Source: Glacieibacterium frigidum (GTDB lineage Bacteria > Pseudomonadota > Alphaproteobacteria > Sphingomonadales > Sphingomonadaceae). Taken from it: a DNA stretch of 64,000 bases. Location: assembly GCF_007097155.1 (NCBI RefSeq), contig NZ_VJWA01000001.1, positions 1 to 64,000 on the forward strand, given 5' to 3'. A program made the translations under genes and the position numbers. Below the pieces are notes generated by a model. The model was not told where the DNA came from and did no database searches. It was given only the letters and a program-made list of their open reading frames with translations. This document shows positions 38,263 through 47,299 of the stretch, in pieces (the stretch's first letter is position 1; each line of letters opens with the position of its first letter).

Positions 38263-39651
38263 ATGCGCTGGCTGGTCGTGATGGGCGTCGCTTCGGTCGC
38301 CGCACCGGCGGCAGCTGCCGATTGCACTTCGCTGCTCAGCGCCAAGCTGCCGATGGCCTCGGTGACCGCGGCGAGCATCGTCCCCACCGGCACCGCGCCG
38401 CTCAAGCCCGCGGTCGACGTCTGCCGCGTCACCGTCACCGCGCGCCCGAGTGCGGACTCCGACATCCGTATCGAGCTGTGGATCCCGCAAGGGTCGGCGT
38501 GGAACGGCAAGTACATGCAGGTCGGCAACGGCGGCTTCGCCGGGCAGATCCCGTACCGCACCATGGCGCTCGGGCTGCGTGCCGGTTACGCCGTCGCGGG
38601 CACCGACACCGGGCACCAGACCGAGGACGCGATCGATGCGCGCTGGGCGCTCGGGCATCCGGAGAAGGTCGTCGATTTCGGCTGGCGCTCGATCAAGGCG
38701 ACCGGCGACGCCGCGAAGGCGCTGCTCGCGGCGTACGGCACGTCGCCGAAGCGCGCCTATTTCCTCGGCTGCTCCGACGGCGGGCGCGAGGCGCTGATGG
38801 CGGCGCAGCGCTTCCCGCAGGATTACGACGGCATCGTCGCGGGTGCGCCGGCCAGCCACTGGACGCAGCTGATGGCAAGCGCCGGGCTGCTCGACCGCAC
38901 CATGTCGCGCCCCAAATTCGCGCTGACTGCGGCTAAGCTGCCGGCGCTCCAGGCGGCGGCGCTCAAGGCGTGCGGCGGCGGCAAGCCGTGGGTCGCCACG
39001 CCGCAGCAGTGCAGGTTCGACCCCGGCGTGCTGGCGTGCAAGCCCGGCACCGACACCGCGCAGTGCCTGACCCGCACCGAGATCGCGACGGTGCGCATGG
39101 TCTATCGCGGCCAGCGCGACCCGGCGACGGGCAAGCAATTGTTCGGCCTGCGTCCCGGCGCCGAGGCGGCGTGGCAGGGCTGGCTCGTCCCAGACCCCGG
39201 CCAGACCAACGAGAAGGGCTTCGCGCCGAGCTATTTCACCAACCTCGTGCGTGAGGATGCGAACTTTAAAATCGCCGACCTGACGACCGCCGACCTCAAG
39301 AAGAGCGAGGTGAAGCTGGCGCCGGTCCTCAATGCGACCTCGCCCGACCTGTCGGCGTTCCGAGCGCGCGGCGGCAAGCTGATCCAGTATCACGGCTGGA
39401 ACGACCCCGCGATCCCGCCCGACTACAGCCTCGCCTATGCCGCGTCGCTGAAAGCGAAGCTGGGCGACACGCGCGATTTCTACCGGCTCTACATGGTGCC
39501 CGGCATGCTCCACTGCGGCGGCGGCGCCTCGCCGACGCGCGTCGACTGGATCAAGCCGCTCGAGGCGTGGGTCGAGGGCGGTTCCCCGCCTGGAACGCTG
39601 AACGCGACCGGTGCCGAAGGCGCGACGCAGGAGCTGCCGCCGACACCCTAG
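38263..39651 (+). CDS. tannase/feruloyl esterase family protein
   Basis: A 462-residue secreted esterase with a signal peptide ending near AAAADC. The serine nucleophile is in FLGCSDGGREAL (near residue 168); the Asp in YHGWNDPAIPP and the His in GMLHCGGG complete the triad, and the two Cys next to Ser and His form the CS-D-HC arrangement typical of tannases. It likely cleaves esters of plant phenolics in the periplasm or outside; the exact substrate is unknown. AGGGGGGATC precedes the ATG. Its stop overlaps the motB stop on the opposite strand. Confidence 0.87.
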   Translation: MRWLVVMGVASVAAPAAAADCTSLLSAKLPMASVTAASIVPTGTAPLKPAVDVCRVTVTARPSADSDIRIELWIPQGSAWNGKYMQVGNGGFAGQIPYRTMALGLRAGYAVAGTDTGHQTEDAIDARWALGHPEKVVDFGWRSIKATGDAAKALLAAYGTSPKRAYFLGCSDGGREALMAAQRFPQDYDGIVAGAPASHWTQLMASAGLLDRTMSRPKFALTAAKLPALQAAALKACGGGKPWVATPQQCRFDPGVLACKPGTDTAQCLTRTEIATVRMVYRGQRDPATGKQLFGLRPGAEAAWQGWLVPDPGQTNEKGFAPSYFTNLVREDANFKIADLTTADLKKSEVKLAPVLNATSPDLSAFRARGGKLIQYHGWNDPAIPPDYSLAYAASLKAKLGDTRDFYRLYMVPGMLHCGGGASPTRVDWIKPLEAWVEGGSPPGTLNATGAEGATQELPPTP

Positions 39652-40532
39652 GCGCCGCCGCTGTACAATATGGTGACGCTGATCCGCCGGTTGCGCGGGT
39701 CGGTGCGGTCCTTCGGGTTGAAGGGGTCGGTCGCCGCGACCCCCTCGATGCGCCGGAAGCGCGCGTCGTCGACGCCGGCGTCGCGCAGCACCCGCCGCGT
39801 CGCGTCGGCACGCGCGGTCGACAGCGTCCAGTTGTTGGCGTCGCCACGGTTGTAGGCGACGGCGTCGGTATGGCCGCGAACTGTCAGCGCCGAGGGCCCG
39901 TCCTTCAGCGCGCGCGCGACGGTGCGGACCAGCGCCAGCGCCTCGGGGGTGAACACGCTGGTGCCGCTGCCGAACATCGAGAAGTCGGCACGCTCGACGA
40001 TGTCGATGCGCATCCCTTCGCGCGTCGGCACGAAGCGGATCTGGCCCTTCAGGCCTTTGAGCGTCGGGTCGCCCGCCAGCCGCGCCGCGACGACGCGGCG
40101 GACTTTGGCGAAGCGCGCCTCGTCGGCGAGCCGCCGCGCGCCGGGCGCGGTCGCCTTGTCGGGCGAGGCGACCGCCGACTCGAGCGGTCCGCCGCCGCCG
40201 CCTGCCGCAAGCGGGGTCGGGCGCTTGCCGTCGCCCGCGGCGCGCAGCGCCTGGCCCTCGTCCATCGCCATGCTGCGCCCGCCGCCGACGCCGTTCGACC
40301 CGCCCGAGTTCTTCATCTGGATGACCGTCGGGGTGAAGTAATCGGCGATGCCCTTGCGCTGGTCCTCGTTGGTCGCGCCGATGATCCACAGCAGCAGGAA
40401 GAACGCCATCATCGCGGTCACGAAATCGGCATAGGCGATCTTCCACGCCCCGCCGTGGTGCGCGGCGTGCTTGTCGGTCTTCCAGCGGACGACGACCTCG
40501 GGCTCGAAATGCGTGGCGGGGTCGAGCTTCAC
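39648..40532 (-). CDS. motB: flagellar motor stator protein MotB
   Basis: A 294-residue stator subunit with one N-terminal helix (about 30-52) carrying the proton-binding Asp in KIAYADFVTAMMAFFLLLW, a flexible middle, and a C-terminal OmpA-like peptidoglycan-binding domain (TVRGHTDAVAYNRGDANNW, ending NRRISVTI). It anchors MotA to the cell wall. The motA gene is directly upstream, 28 bases away. Confidence 0.95.
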   Translation of the reverse strand: MKLDPATHFEPEVVVRWKTDKHAAHHGGAWKIAYADFVTAMMAFFLLLWIIGATNEDQRKGIADYFTPTVIQMKNSGGSNGVGGGRSMAMDEGQALRAAGDGKRPTPLAAGGGGGPLESAVASPDKATAPGARRLADEARFAKVRRVVAARLAGDPTLKGLKGQIRFVPTREGMRIDIVERADFSMFGSGTSVFTPEALALVRTVARALKDGPSALTVRGHTDAVAYNRGDANNWTLSTARADATRRVLRDAGVDDARFRRIEGVAATDPFNPKDRTDPRNRRISVTILYSGGA

Positions 40533-40560
40533 CGCGCCCTCGCTTTTGTGGGTCGGGCGC

Positions 40561-41424
40561 TCACCGCGCCCTCATGCCGTCGAACACCTCGCTGAACGTC
40601 GGCTGGTTGGCAGGCGCGATCGCGGTGCGCGCCGCCTCGATGACCAGCGGCTGCGGCTGGCCTTTGAGCGACGCGACGATGACACGGCGGATGACGAGGT
40701 AGATCTCGTGATCGGCATCGAGCACCGACTTCAGCCGCGCCGCACACGGCCCGACGATGCCGTAGCTGAGCAGCACCCCCAGGAAGGTGCCGACCAGCGC
40801 CGAGCCGATCATGCCGCCCAGGATCGCCGGCGGCTGGTCGATCGACCCCATCGTCTTCACGACGCCCAGCACCGCGGCGACGATGCCCAGCGCGGGCAGC
40901 GCGTCGGACAGGGTCGTCAGCCGCTCGACGGGCAGATAGGCATGGGAATGGTGCGTCTCGATCGCCGAATCGATGACGTCCTCGACCGCCTGCGGGCTGA
41001 CCCCGCCGGTCGACACGACGAGCAGCCGCAGGCTGTCGGTCAGCAGGTGCAGGAAATGCTTGTCCTTCAGGAACTGCGGATATTCGGCGAAGATCGCGCT
41101 CGTCGCGGGATCCTCGATATGCGGCTCGACCGCCACCGCGCCGTCGGTCTTCAGCATCTTCATCAGCCGCGCGGTCAGGTAGATCGCGGCGGAGTAGTCG
41201 GCGCGCTTGTAGCGCGGCCCCTTGAAGATCGCGACGAAGCCGCCGCCGATCGCCTTGATACCCTTGATATCGGTGGAGATAAGCGTCGCTCCGGCGGCAG
41301 CCCCGCCGATGATGAGCATCTCGTGGGGGAGAGCGTGCATCACCACGCCGAGGTTGCCGCCGGTTAACGCAAAGCCACCGAACACCATGACGAACAGCAC
41401 GATCAGGCCGATTACCGAGACCAT
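40561..41424 (-). CDS. motA: flagellar motor stator protein MotA
   Basis: A 287-residue proton-channel subunit of the flagellar motor. Four hydrophobic segments (about 3-22, 30-50, 170-190, 200-225) and the motif ALPALGIVAAVLGVVKTM are typical; MIGSALVGTFLGVLLSYG forms the last helix. I chose ATG 41424 (MVSVIGLIVL) over one eight codons upstream, since helix 1 begins at once as in relatives. It precedes motB. Confidence 0.94.
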   Translation of the reverse strand: MVSVIGLIVLFVMVFGGFALTGGNLGVVMHALPHEMLIIGGAAAGATLISTDIKGIKAIGGGFVAIFKGPRYKRADYSAAIYLTARLMKMLKTDGAVAVEPHIEDPATSAIFAEYPQFLKDKHFLHLLTDSLRLLVVSTGGVSPQAVEDVIDSAIETHHSHAYLPVERLTTLSDALPALGIVAAVLGVVKTMGSIDQPPAILGGMIGSALVGTFLGVLLSYGIVGPCAARLKSVLDADHEIYLVIRRVIVASLKGQPQPLVIEAARTAIAPANQPTFSEVFDGMRAR

Positions 41425-41498
41425 GCGCCCTCCCGCCGACCGACCCAAACGCCCGTCCGTCGAGCCCAGTTACGGCGCGGTGTTGCGTTGCTTGAGGG

Positions 41499-42392
41499 TC
41501 AGAGGCGTTCCCACAGCGAGAGCGCGTTCAGGCGGACAAAGCTCGCCTGCGTCGCCTCGAGGACCGTCGCCAGGCGCTGCAGCCGCGCGATCGCCGCGGC
41601 GAGGTCGAGCCCCTCGACCTTCGACAGGTCGTCGGCGAGGCGCAGCCCGTCGCTGCGCAGCCGCTCGGTCTCGGCCTCGACGCGGGCCCCGAGGTTGCCG
41701 ATTCCCGCTTGCGCATCGGCAATGCGCGTCGTCGCCACCGTGAGGCCGGTGAGGCTGGCCGACAGCGCATCGGCGCGGGTCGCGTCGGGCGCGGTCAGCG
41801 CGGCGGCGAGATCGTCGAGCAAAGCGAAGGCGTCGCCGTCGGGGCCTGCGAAGGCGCGCGCGTCCGTCCCTGTCGGAACCGTCGCGCTGCCCAGCGCGAT
41901 TACGGGCGGCGTGCCGGTGCCCTGCCATGCCACGTCCCCCGCAGCGTCGCGCGCGAACGCCGGGCCGGTGCCCTTCGCCCCGCCGAACAGCGGCGTGCCG
42001 TCGGCGGCGGTGCGATTGGCGATCTCCAGCAACTGCTCGCCCAGCGACACGGCTTCGGCCGCGAGCGTCGCGCGGTCGGCGGCATTCAGCGTCGCGGTGC
42101 TGCCGAGCAACGCCACTTCCTGCGCGCGCTGCATGACCCGCGCCGCGCTGCCCAGCGCGACATCGGTGGCGCTCAGCCGGCTCGCCGCGCCGTCGAGGGC
42201 GCGCAGCTGGGTCTCGCCCGCCGCCGCAACGCGCTTGAGGCGCGCCGCGATGCCGTTCGCGACGGGGTCGTCGGAGGGTTTGGTGATGCGCTTGCCGGTG
42301 GCGATGCGGCCCTGCTCGGTGTCGAGCTGGCGCTGCAGGTCGCCCATCCGCGCGACGCGGGCGTCGTGGCTGGCGCGGGTGTTCACTTGCAC
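41499..42392 (-). CDS. flgL: flagellar hook-associated protein 3
   Basis: A 297-residue hook-filament junction protein. The N-terminal coiled-coil (LQRQLDTEQGRIATGKRI then TKPSDDP) and the C-terminal helical region (LARLQRLATVLEATQASFVRL-like, ending SLWERL) resemble flagellin ends. It is the last gene of the flg run. A class A repeat fills the 158 bases between it and flgK. Confidence 0.9.
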   Translation of the reverse strand: MQVNTRASHDARVARMGDLQRQLDTEQGRIATGKRITKPSDDPVANGIAARLKRVAAAGETQLRALDGAASRLSATDVALGSAARVMQRAQEVALLGSTATLNAADRATLAAEAVSLGEQLLEIANRTAADGTPLFGGAKGTGPAFARDAAGDVAWQGTGTPPVIALGSATVPTGTDARAFAGPDGDAFALLDDLAAALTAPDATRADALSASLTGLTVATTRIADAQAGIGNLGARVEAETERLRSDGLRLADDLSKVEGLDLAAAIARLQRLATVLEATQASFVRLNALSLWERL

Positions 42393-42397
42393 CGCCT

Positions 42398-42531
42398 ACC
42401 CCTCCCCTTCAGGGGAGGGGCGAGAGACGCGCGAAGCGCGGCCCGGGGGTGGGGCCTTCGCGCGGGGGACATTTCCCACCCCGGGGCCGCCGCTGCGCGG
42501 CGTCTCTCCGACCCTCCCCGCAGGGGAGGGT
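42398..42531. repeat. class A GC-rich inverted repeat, flgL-flgK gap
   Basis: The left arm CCCCTCCCCTTCAGGGGAGG, CGAGAGACGCGCG and GGCCCGGGGGTGGGG meets the right arm CCCACCCCGGGGCCG, GCGTCTCTCCGA and CCCTCCCCGCAGGGGAGGG. It has the same design as the copy at 25.9 kb and takes up nearly all of the intergenic space between these flagellar genes. Confidence 0.9.
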
Positions 42532-42550
42532 GAGCTGCTCGCGGCGGCGC

Positions 42551-44410
42551 TCACCGCGCCACCGCCAGCAGTTCGTCGAACAGCGCGCGTGCCGTCGCCA
42601 TGACCTGCGCGCTTGCCTTGTAGGCCGCCTGCAGCCGCGTCAGCTCGGCCGCCTCGGCGTCGAGATCGACCCCCGACACCGCGTCCTGCGCGCGCTTCGC
42701 GTCGCTCGCCAGCGCGGACGCCGCCTCGCCGAGGCGCAGGGTTTCGGACAGGCGGCTCGCCAGCCCCGCGACGGTCGCGTCGAGGTCGTCCTCGATGCCC
42801 ACGTCGCGGCTGGCGAGCAGGTCGCGGACCGTGCCGCTGTCGGCGCTCGACGCGCCGGCGCGGACGATGCGGAAGGTATCGCCGACCGCGGGCGCGCCGT
42901 CGACGCGGAAGCTGAACCCCGCGCCCGCGACTGCCGCCCCGGTCGGATAGCTGCCGAGCACCGCGCCGCCCGTGTCGAGCACGTCGAAGCCGCCCGCCGT
43001 GGCGCGCAGGGCATAGGCACCAATTGCGGGCAGCCCGGCGGCGCTGTCGTCGAGCGTCACAGTCAGCCGCCCGGTGCCGGCATTGCTCGCGGCGCCGTCC
43101 CCCAGCCAGCGTGCCGACACCGCGACCTGCGCCGCCGACAGCGGCCGCAGCGCAATGCCCCCCGCGCCGTCCCGCGCGACAAGCGCGAACGAGTCGCCGT
43201 CGCGTGCGCCCGCGCCGGGCGTCACCGTGACGCCGTCGAGGGTCAGCGTCGCCGTCCCGCTCACCGTCCCCGACCCATCGGCGCGCGCCAGCATCCAGCC
43301 GCTCCCGGCGCGCCGCAGCACATAGCCGTCGCCGAGCGTCGCACCATCGGCGATCTCGACCCGCACGCTCGCATCGCCCGCGTTCGCCGCGCCGGGCACG
43401 ACGCCGAGGCTGCGCGTCGCGAACAATGTGCCTCCGTCCGCCCCCGTCGCGTCGACGCCGCCCGCATGGATGCTGTTCGCGGCTTCCGCGAAGCGCGCGG
43501 CGAGCGTGTCGAGACTGGCCAAGATCTCGCGGCCCGCGCGCGCCGCCTCGATCAGGCCCGACAATGTGCCGCTCGCGGGCAGGCGGATGGCGCGCGCGTC
43601 GTGCCCGGGGTCGAGCACCAGTTCCGCGCCGTTAGCACCGTCGCGCACCGCGATCCGCGTCGCCGTGCCACCGTCGACCAGCGCAGGGGCGGCGGGGCCG
43701 TCGCCCGCGGTGACCGTCACCACGCCGCCCTTGCCCTCGGTCACGCCGATCCGCACGAAGCCGCTCAGCGCTGCCAGCAGCCGGTCGCGCTCGTCGAGCA
43801 GCGCGTTCGCCGCGGCGCCCCCGGTCGTCCGGCTGCCCGAGGCGCGCTTGAGCTCGACGTTGACCGCGGCGAGCGAGGTCGTGAGCCCGTTGACCTCGCT
43901 CGTCGCTGCCTCTGTGGCTGCCGCGAGGTCGCTCTGCAGGCCGTCGATCGACTCCGCAGCTCCCCGGAACGCCGCCGCCGCCTGGTCGGCCCGGTCGAGG
44001 AAGATCGTCCGTGCCGCGGTCGAGCGCGGATTCGCCGCGAGGTCCTGCGCGCCGTCGTAGAAGCCGCCAAGCGCGCCATCGAGCCGTGCGGTGTCGCCAC
44101 CCACGGTCGCCTGCAGCCGCGTCAGCCAGTCGGCGCGTGCGTCGAGCCGTGCCGCGTCGCCACCGGCGTTGCGCGCCGCCTTGGCCTTCAGCGCGTCGTA
44201 CGCCCGCGTCGCGATGCCGGGATCGACCCCGCCGGCGCTCGCGAGATCGCGCGACAGCGGCGTGCCCGGCCCGGCGCGTGCCGAGGCGGGGGTGATCGTG
44301 CGGCGCACATAGCCCGGCGATTCGGCGTTCGCGACATTGTCGCCGACCACCTCCAGCCCGCGCGCATAGGCCCGCACGCCCGCCGCGCCGAGGGCGATGA
44401 GGTCGGTCAT
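42551..44410 (-). CDS. flgK: flagellar hook-associated protein 1
   Basis: A 619-residue protein that caps the hook before filament growth. The N-terminal rod/hook motif (GLEVVGDNVANAESPGYVRR), the long central part, and the C-terminal D0 helix (LDAEAAELTRLQAAYKASAQ with VMATARALFDELL) are complete. It overlaps the flgJ stop by ATGA. Confidence 0.94.
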   Translation of the reverse strand: MTDLIALGAAGVRAYARGLEVVGDNVANAESPGYVRRTITPASARAGPGTPLSRDLASAGGVDPGIATRAYDALKAKAARNAGGDAARLDARADWLTRLQATVGGDTARLDGALGGFYDGAQDLAANPRSTAARTIFLDRADQAAAAFRGAAESIDGLQSDLAAATEAATSEVNGLTTSLAAVNVELKRASGSRTTGGAAANALLDERDRLLAALSGFVRIGVTEGKGGVVTVTAGDGPAAPALVDGGTATRIAVRDGANGAELVLDPGHDARAIRLPASGTLSGLIEAARAGREILASLDTLAARFAEAANSIHAGGVDATGADGGTLFATRSLGVVPGAANAGDASVRVEIADGATLGDGYVLRRAGSGWMLARADGSGTVSGTATLTLDGVTVTPGAGARDGDSFALVARDGAGGIALRPLSAAQVAVSARWLGDGAASNAGTGRLTVTLDDSAAGLPAIGAYALRATAGGFDVLDTGGAVLGSYPTGAAVAGAGFSFRVDGAPAVGDTFRIVRAGASSADSGTVRDLLASRDVGIEDDLDATVAGLASRLSETLRLGEAASALASDAKRAQDAVSGVDLDAEAAELTRLQAAYKASAQVMATARALFDELLAVAR

Positions 44411-44739
44411 TTCAGCAGCTTCGCGACGCCGAGCGGCGCGGCAGTGGCGAGGCGCTGCGCGAGGTCGCGGTCCTGCGCGTCGCGGAACGCGCCGTCGTCG
44501 GGGGCGAGGGGGTCGTCGGTGAGCTGCGCCGAGCGGGCGGCCTTGAGCATCTGGGCGATGAACAGAGCTTCGAAATCGCGGGCGACGGTTCTCTGCCCCC
44601 CTCCCTCTTCAGGGAGGGGTTGGGGGTGGGTGCGCAGCACTTGCTGCGCTTTCGCTGCAAAGAGAGGGCTCGCCAAGCGGCTCGCACCCACCCCCGGCCC
44701 CTCGTGCAAGCGGAAGGGGGGAAGATCGACGCCAATCAT
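44407..44739 (-). CDS. flgJ: short rod-binding protein FlgJ-like
   Basis: A 110-residue protein. Residues from about 52 (VARDFEALFIAQMLKAARSA) match the rod-binding domain of FlgJ; the muramidase domain of enterobacterial FlgJ is absent, as in many alphaproteobacteria. Residues about 6-48 (HEGPGVGASRLAS, THPQPLPEEGGG) are encoded by a class A repeat at 44596-44724, so half of this small protein derives from it. The ATG overlaps the flgI stop by four bases. A shorter start would leave the domain without usual N-terminal residues. Confidence 0.8.
   Translation of the reverse strand: MIGVDLPPFRLHEGPGVGASRLASPLFAAKAQQVLRTHPQPLPEEGGGQRTVARDFEALFIAQMLKAARSAQLTDDPLAPDDGAFRDAQDRDLAQRLATAAPLGVAKLLK
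44596..44724. repeat. class A-type repeat inside flgJ
   Basis: The block begins CCCCCTCCCTCTTCAGGGAGG then GGTTGGGGGTGGGTGCG, and the far half has CGCACCCACCCCCGGCCCC and CTTCCGCTTG-type sequence near GGAAGGGGGG. The centre is a smaller hairpin (GCAGCACTTGCTGC). It differs from the other class A copies in its inner sequence but has the same plan. Confidence 0.75.
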
Positions 44740-45872
44740 ATCACCACCAGCTCCGCCCGCAGCGCACCCGCCGCCTTCAGCGCCTCGAGAATCGCCACGA
44801 GATCCCCCGGCGCGACCCCCAGCGCGTTGATCGCCCGCACGATGTCGGCCAAAGCGACGCCCGGCGCGAACAGCGCGGCGCGCGCCGGGGGTGCCTCGAC
44901 CGCGACGTCCAACCTGGGCACGACGACGGTGCGCCCCGCGGCCTCGGGGTTGGGCTGGCTCGCGCTCAGCATCTCGGTGACACGCACGGTCAGGCTGCCG
45001 TGCGCGATCGCGGTGGGCAGGACGCGGACGCCCGCGCCGATCACCACCGTGCCGGTGCGGGCATTGACGACGACGCGCGCGGGCGGCGCGTCGACCGCGA
45101 TGTCGAGCGTCTCGATGCGTGCGGCCAGCGCGATGCGCTCGCGCAAGCCCGGCGGGGCAGCGATGCGGACCGTCGTCGCGTCGACCGCCTGCGCCGCCGG
45201 GCCGATGGTGCGGGCAATGCTCTGCGCGGTGGTGAAGTCGGGCTCGCGAAGGTCCAGTGTCAGCGCGTCGCCGTCGGCGAAGGGGGAGGGTACCGCGCGC
45301 TCGACGCTCGCGCCGCCCGGGATGCGCCCCGACGACGGCGTGTTGACCACCAGCTTCGACCCGTCGCGCCCCTCCGCGCCGAAGCCGCCGACCGACAGAT
45401 TGCCCTGCGCCAGCGCATAGGCCTCGCCGTCGGCGCCGAGCAGCGGCGACAGCAGCAGCGTGCCGCCACGCAGCGACTTGGCCTTGCCGAGCGCCGACAC
45501 GGTGACGTCGAGGCGCTGCCCCGGCTTGGCGAAGGCGGGCAGTTCGGCGGTCACGATCACCGCGGCGGCGTTCTTCAGGCCGGGCGCGATGCCCGGTGGC
45601 AGGGTGACGCCGAAGCGCTGCGCCGCGCTGCGCATCGACTGGACGGTATAGTCGAGATTGTCGTCACCGGTGCCGGTCAGCCCGACGACGATGCCGTAGC
45701 CGGTCAGCGCGTTGGCGCGGACGCCGCCGAAGGTCGCAATGTCCTTGATGCGGTCGGCGTGGGCGGGGGCGCTCATGCCCAACGCCGTCATCCCGGCGAA
45801 AGCCGGGACCCATCTCCAGCAGCGGGAAATGGGTCCCGGTTTTCGCCGGGATGACGGCAAAAGAAAGATCAC
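44736..45872 (-). CDS. flgI: flagellar P-ring protein FlgI
   Basis: A 378-residue P-ring subunit. Family sequence begins at DRIKDIATFGGVRANALTGY, followed by GIVVGLTGTGDD and QSMRSAAQRFGV; the end EALKAAGALRAELVVI is typical. It needs export to the periplasm, and the only available leader is encoded by the class B repeat: residues about 6-29 (RRKPGPISRCWRWVPAFAG) plus TALGMSAPAHA. This still makes a plausible signal peptide (basic, hydrophobic, AHA cleavage). Start GTG 45872 overlaps the flgH stop (GTGA). Confidence 0.92.
   Translation of the reverse strand: MIFLLPSSRRKPGPISRCWRWVPAFAGMTALGMSAPAHADRIKDIATFGGVRANALTGYGIVVGLTGTGDDNLDYTVQSMRSAAQRFGVTLPPGIAPGLKNAAAVIVTAELPAFAKPGQRLDVTVSALGKAKSLRGGTLLLSPLLGADGEAYALAQGNLSVGGFGAEGRDGSKLVVNTPSSGRIPGGASVERAVPSPFADGDALTLDLREPDFTTAQSIARTIGPAAQAVDATTVRIAAPPGLRERIALAARIETLDIAVDAPPARVVVNARTGTVVIGAGVRVLPTAIAHGSLTVRVTEMLSASQPNPEAAGRTVVVPRLDVAVEAPPARAALFAPGVALADIVRAINALGVAPGDLVAILEALKAAGALRAELVVI
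45786..45857. repeat. class B inverted repeat inside flgI
   Basis: The arms CGTCATCCCGGCGAAAGCCG GGACCCAT and ATGGGTCCCGGTTTTCGCCG GGATGACG flank a 15-base centre. Both arms fall in the signal-peptide coding part of flgI. Confidence 0.9.
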
Positions 45873-46522
45873 AACGGCGACACCTTCGCGAAGAAGCGCG
45901 CCAGCCAGCCCTGGCGACTCTGGTCCGCCACCTGCCCCGTGCCCGAATAGCGGATGCGCGCGTCGGCGACGCGGGTCGAGACGACGCTGTTGTCGGGCGC
46001 GATGTCGGCGATGCGGACGAGGCCGGTCAGCTGGACCTGCTCCTCGCCGCGGTTGAGCGTCAGGCGCTTTTCGCCCGCGACGCGCAATATGCCGCCGGGC
46101 AGGCGCTCGCGCACCGTGACGGCGATCTCGCCCGACAACAGATTGTCCTGCGCCGCGGCCCCGCTACCCTTGAAAATCTGATTCGATCCGCCGCGGAGCA
46201 ATCCTTTAGGGATGAAGGAAAACGGCTTGGCGGTCGGCAGGTCGATGCTCGTCTTGCCGTCGCGGCTGGCGTCGGCGCTGGCGGACTTGGACGCGCGCGT
46301 ACGCTCGACGAGGCGGATGGTCAGCAGGTCGCCGACCCGCGCCGCCCGGTCGTCGCCCGCCAGCGCCGCATAGCGCCGCGCGTCGAACAGGCTGCCCGTC
46401 GGCGGCAGCGGCGGCGGCGCCTCGGCGAGCGTCGCGGGGACGGGCGGGGTGCTCGCGAAGGGGGTCAGGGCGCAGCCTCCCAGCATAAGCAGGGGCGCAA
46501 ACCTAAACATTCTGCGTGACAT
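45869..46522 (-). CDS. flgH: flagellar L-ring lipoprotein FlgH
   Basis: A 217-residue outer-membrane ring protein. A lipoprotein signal with lipobox LGGC (Cys at about 17) is followed by GSLFDARRYAALAGDDRAARVGDLLTI-type sequence and the C-terminal RVADARIRYSGTGQVADQSRQ motif. Start ATG 46522 overlaps the flgG stop by 20 bases; ATG 46510 would shorten the basic region. With FlgI it forms the bushing around the rod. Confidence 0.93.
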   Translation of the reverse strand: MSRRMFRFAPLLMLGGCALTPFASTPPVPATLAEAPPPLPPTGSLFDARRYAALAGDDRAARVGDLLTIRLVERTRASKSASADASRDGKTSIDLPTAKPFSFIPKGLLRGGSNQIFKGSGAAAQDNLLSGEIAVTVRERLPGGILRVAGEKRLTLNRGEEQVQLTGLVRIADIAPDNSVVSTRVADARIRYSGTGQVADQSRQGWLARFFAKVSPL

Positions 46523-47288
46523 AGCGCGCCATCTCGTCGGCGGCGTTGATCACCTTCGCGTTGACCTCGTACGCGCGCTGGGTCTCGATCATGTCGACCA
46601 GTTCCTGCACGGTGCTGACGTTCGACCCTTCCAGGCTGCCCTGGCGGATCGACCCCGTGCCGTCCGCCCCCGGTGCACCCGCCTGCGCGGCGCCGCTGCC
46701 CGCCGTCTCGCCGTAGAGATTGCCGCCCAGCGGCAGCAGGCCGCCGGGATTCAGAAAGCGCGTCAGCTGGATCTGCCCCAGTTCCTGTGCCGCGGTGTCG
46801 CCCGCGAGGCGCGCCGAGACGGAGCCATCGGGGGCGATGGTGATCGCGGTGGCGCCGTCGGGGATGATGATCTCAGGGTTCAGTCGCTCGCCGCTGGCGG
46901 TGACCAGCCGCCCCTCGGCGTCGAGCTTGAAGGCACCGTCGCGGGTATAGGCCTGGGTGCCGTCCGGGCGCGTCACCGCGAAGAAGCCGCCGCCCTCAAT
47001 GCCCAGGTCGAGGGCATTGTCGGTTGGGGTCAGCGCCCCCTGTGCATGGATGCGCTCGCTGCCGGTCACGCGCACGCCGGTGCCGGTGCCGAGTGCAGCG
47101 GCATATTGCTGGTCGCCGCCCGCCGGGCTGCCCGCCTCGCGCGCGGTCTGGTACATCATCGTCGCGAAGCTCGCGCGGTCGCGCTTAAAGCCCGTGGTAT
47201 TCACGTTCGCGAGATTGTTGCTGATCGTCTTCATTCGCGCGTCGAGGGCGTCGAGGCCCGAACGCGCGATCTGCAGGGCGGCGGTCAT
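46503..47288 (-). CDS. flgG: flagellar distal rod protein FlgG
   Basis: A 261-residue rod protein with the standard N-terminus (MKTISNNLANVNTTGFKRDR), the GGGFFAVTRPDGTQAYTRDGAF segment in the middle and the C-terminal GSNVSTVQELVDMIETQRAY motif. All parts of the usual 260-residue protein are present. It is 11 bases downstream of flgF. Confidence 0.96.
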   Translation of the reverse strand: MTAALQIARSGLDALDARMKTISNNLANVNTTGFKRDRASFATMMYQTAREAGSPAGGDQQYAAALGTGTGVRVTGSERIHAQGALTPTDNALDLGIEGGGFFAVTRPDGTQAYTRDGAFKLDAEGRLVTASGERLNPEIIIPDGATAITIAPDGSVSARLAGDTAAQELGQIQLTRFLNPGGLLPLGGNLYGETAGSGAAQAGAPGADGTGSIRQGSLEGSNVSTVQELVDMIETQRAYEVNAKVINAADEMARYVTQNV

Positions 47289-47299
47289 CCTCGGGTCTC

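Noticed and set aside
37579-40446. A 955-codon minus-strand frame spanning the PEP-CTERM, tannase and motB genes
   Set aside because: It crosses three well-supported genes and a terminator and has no recognisable protein features.
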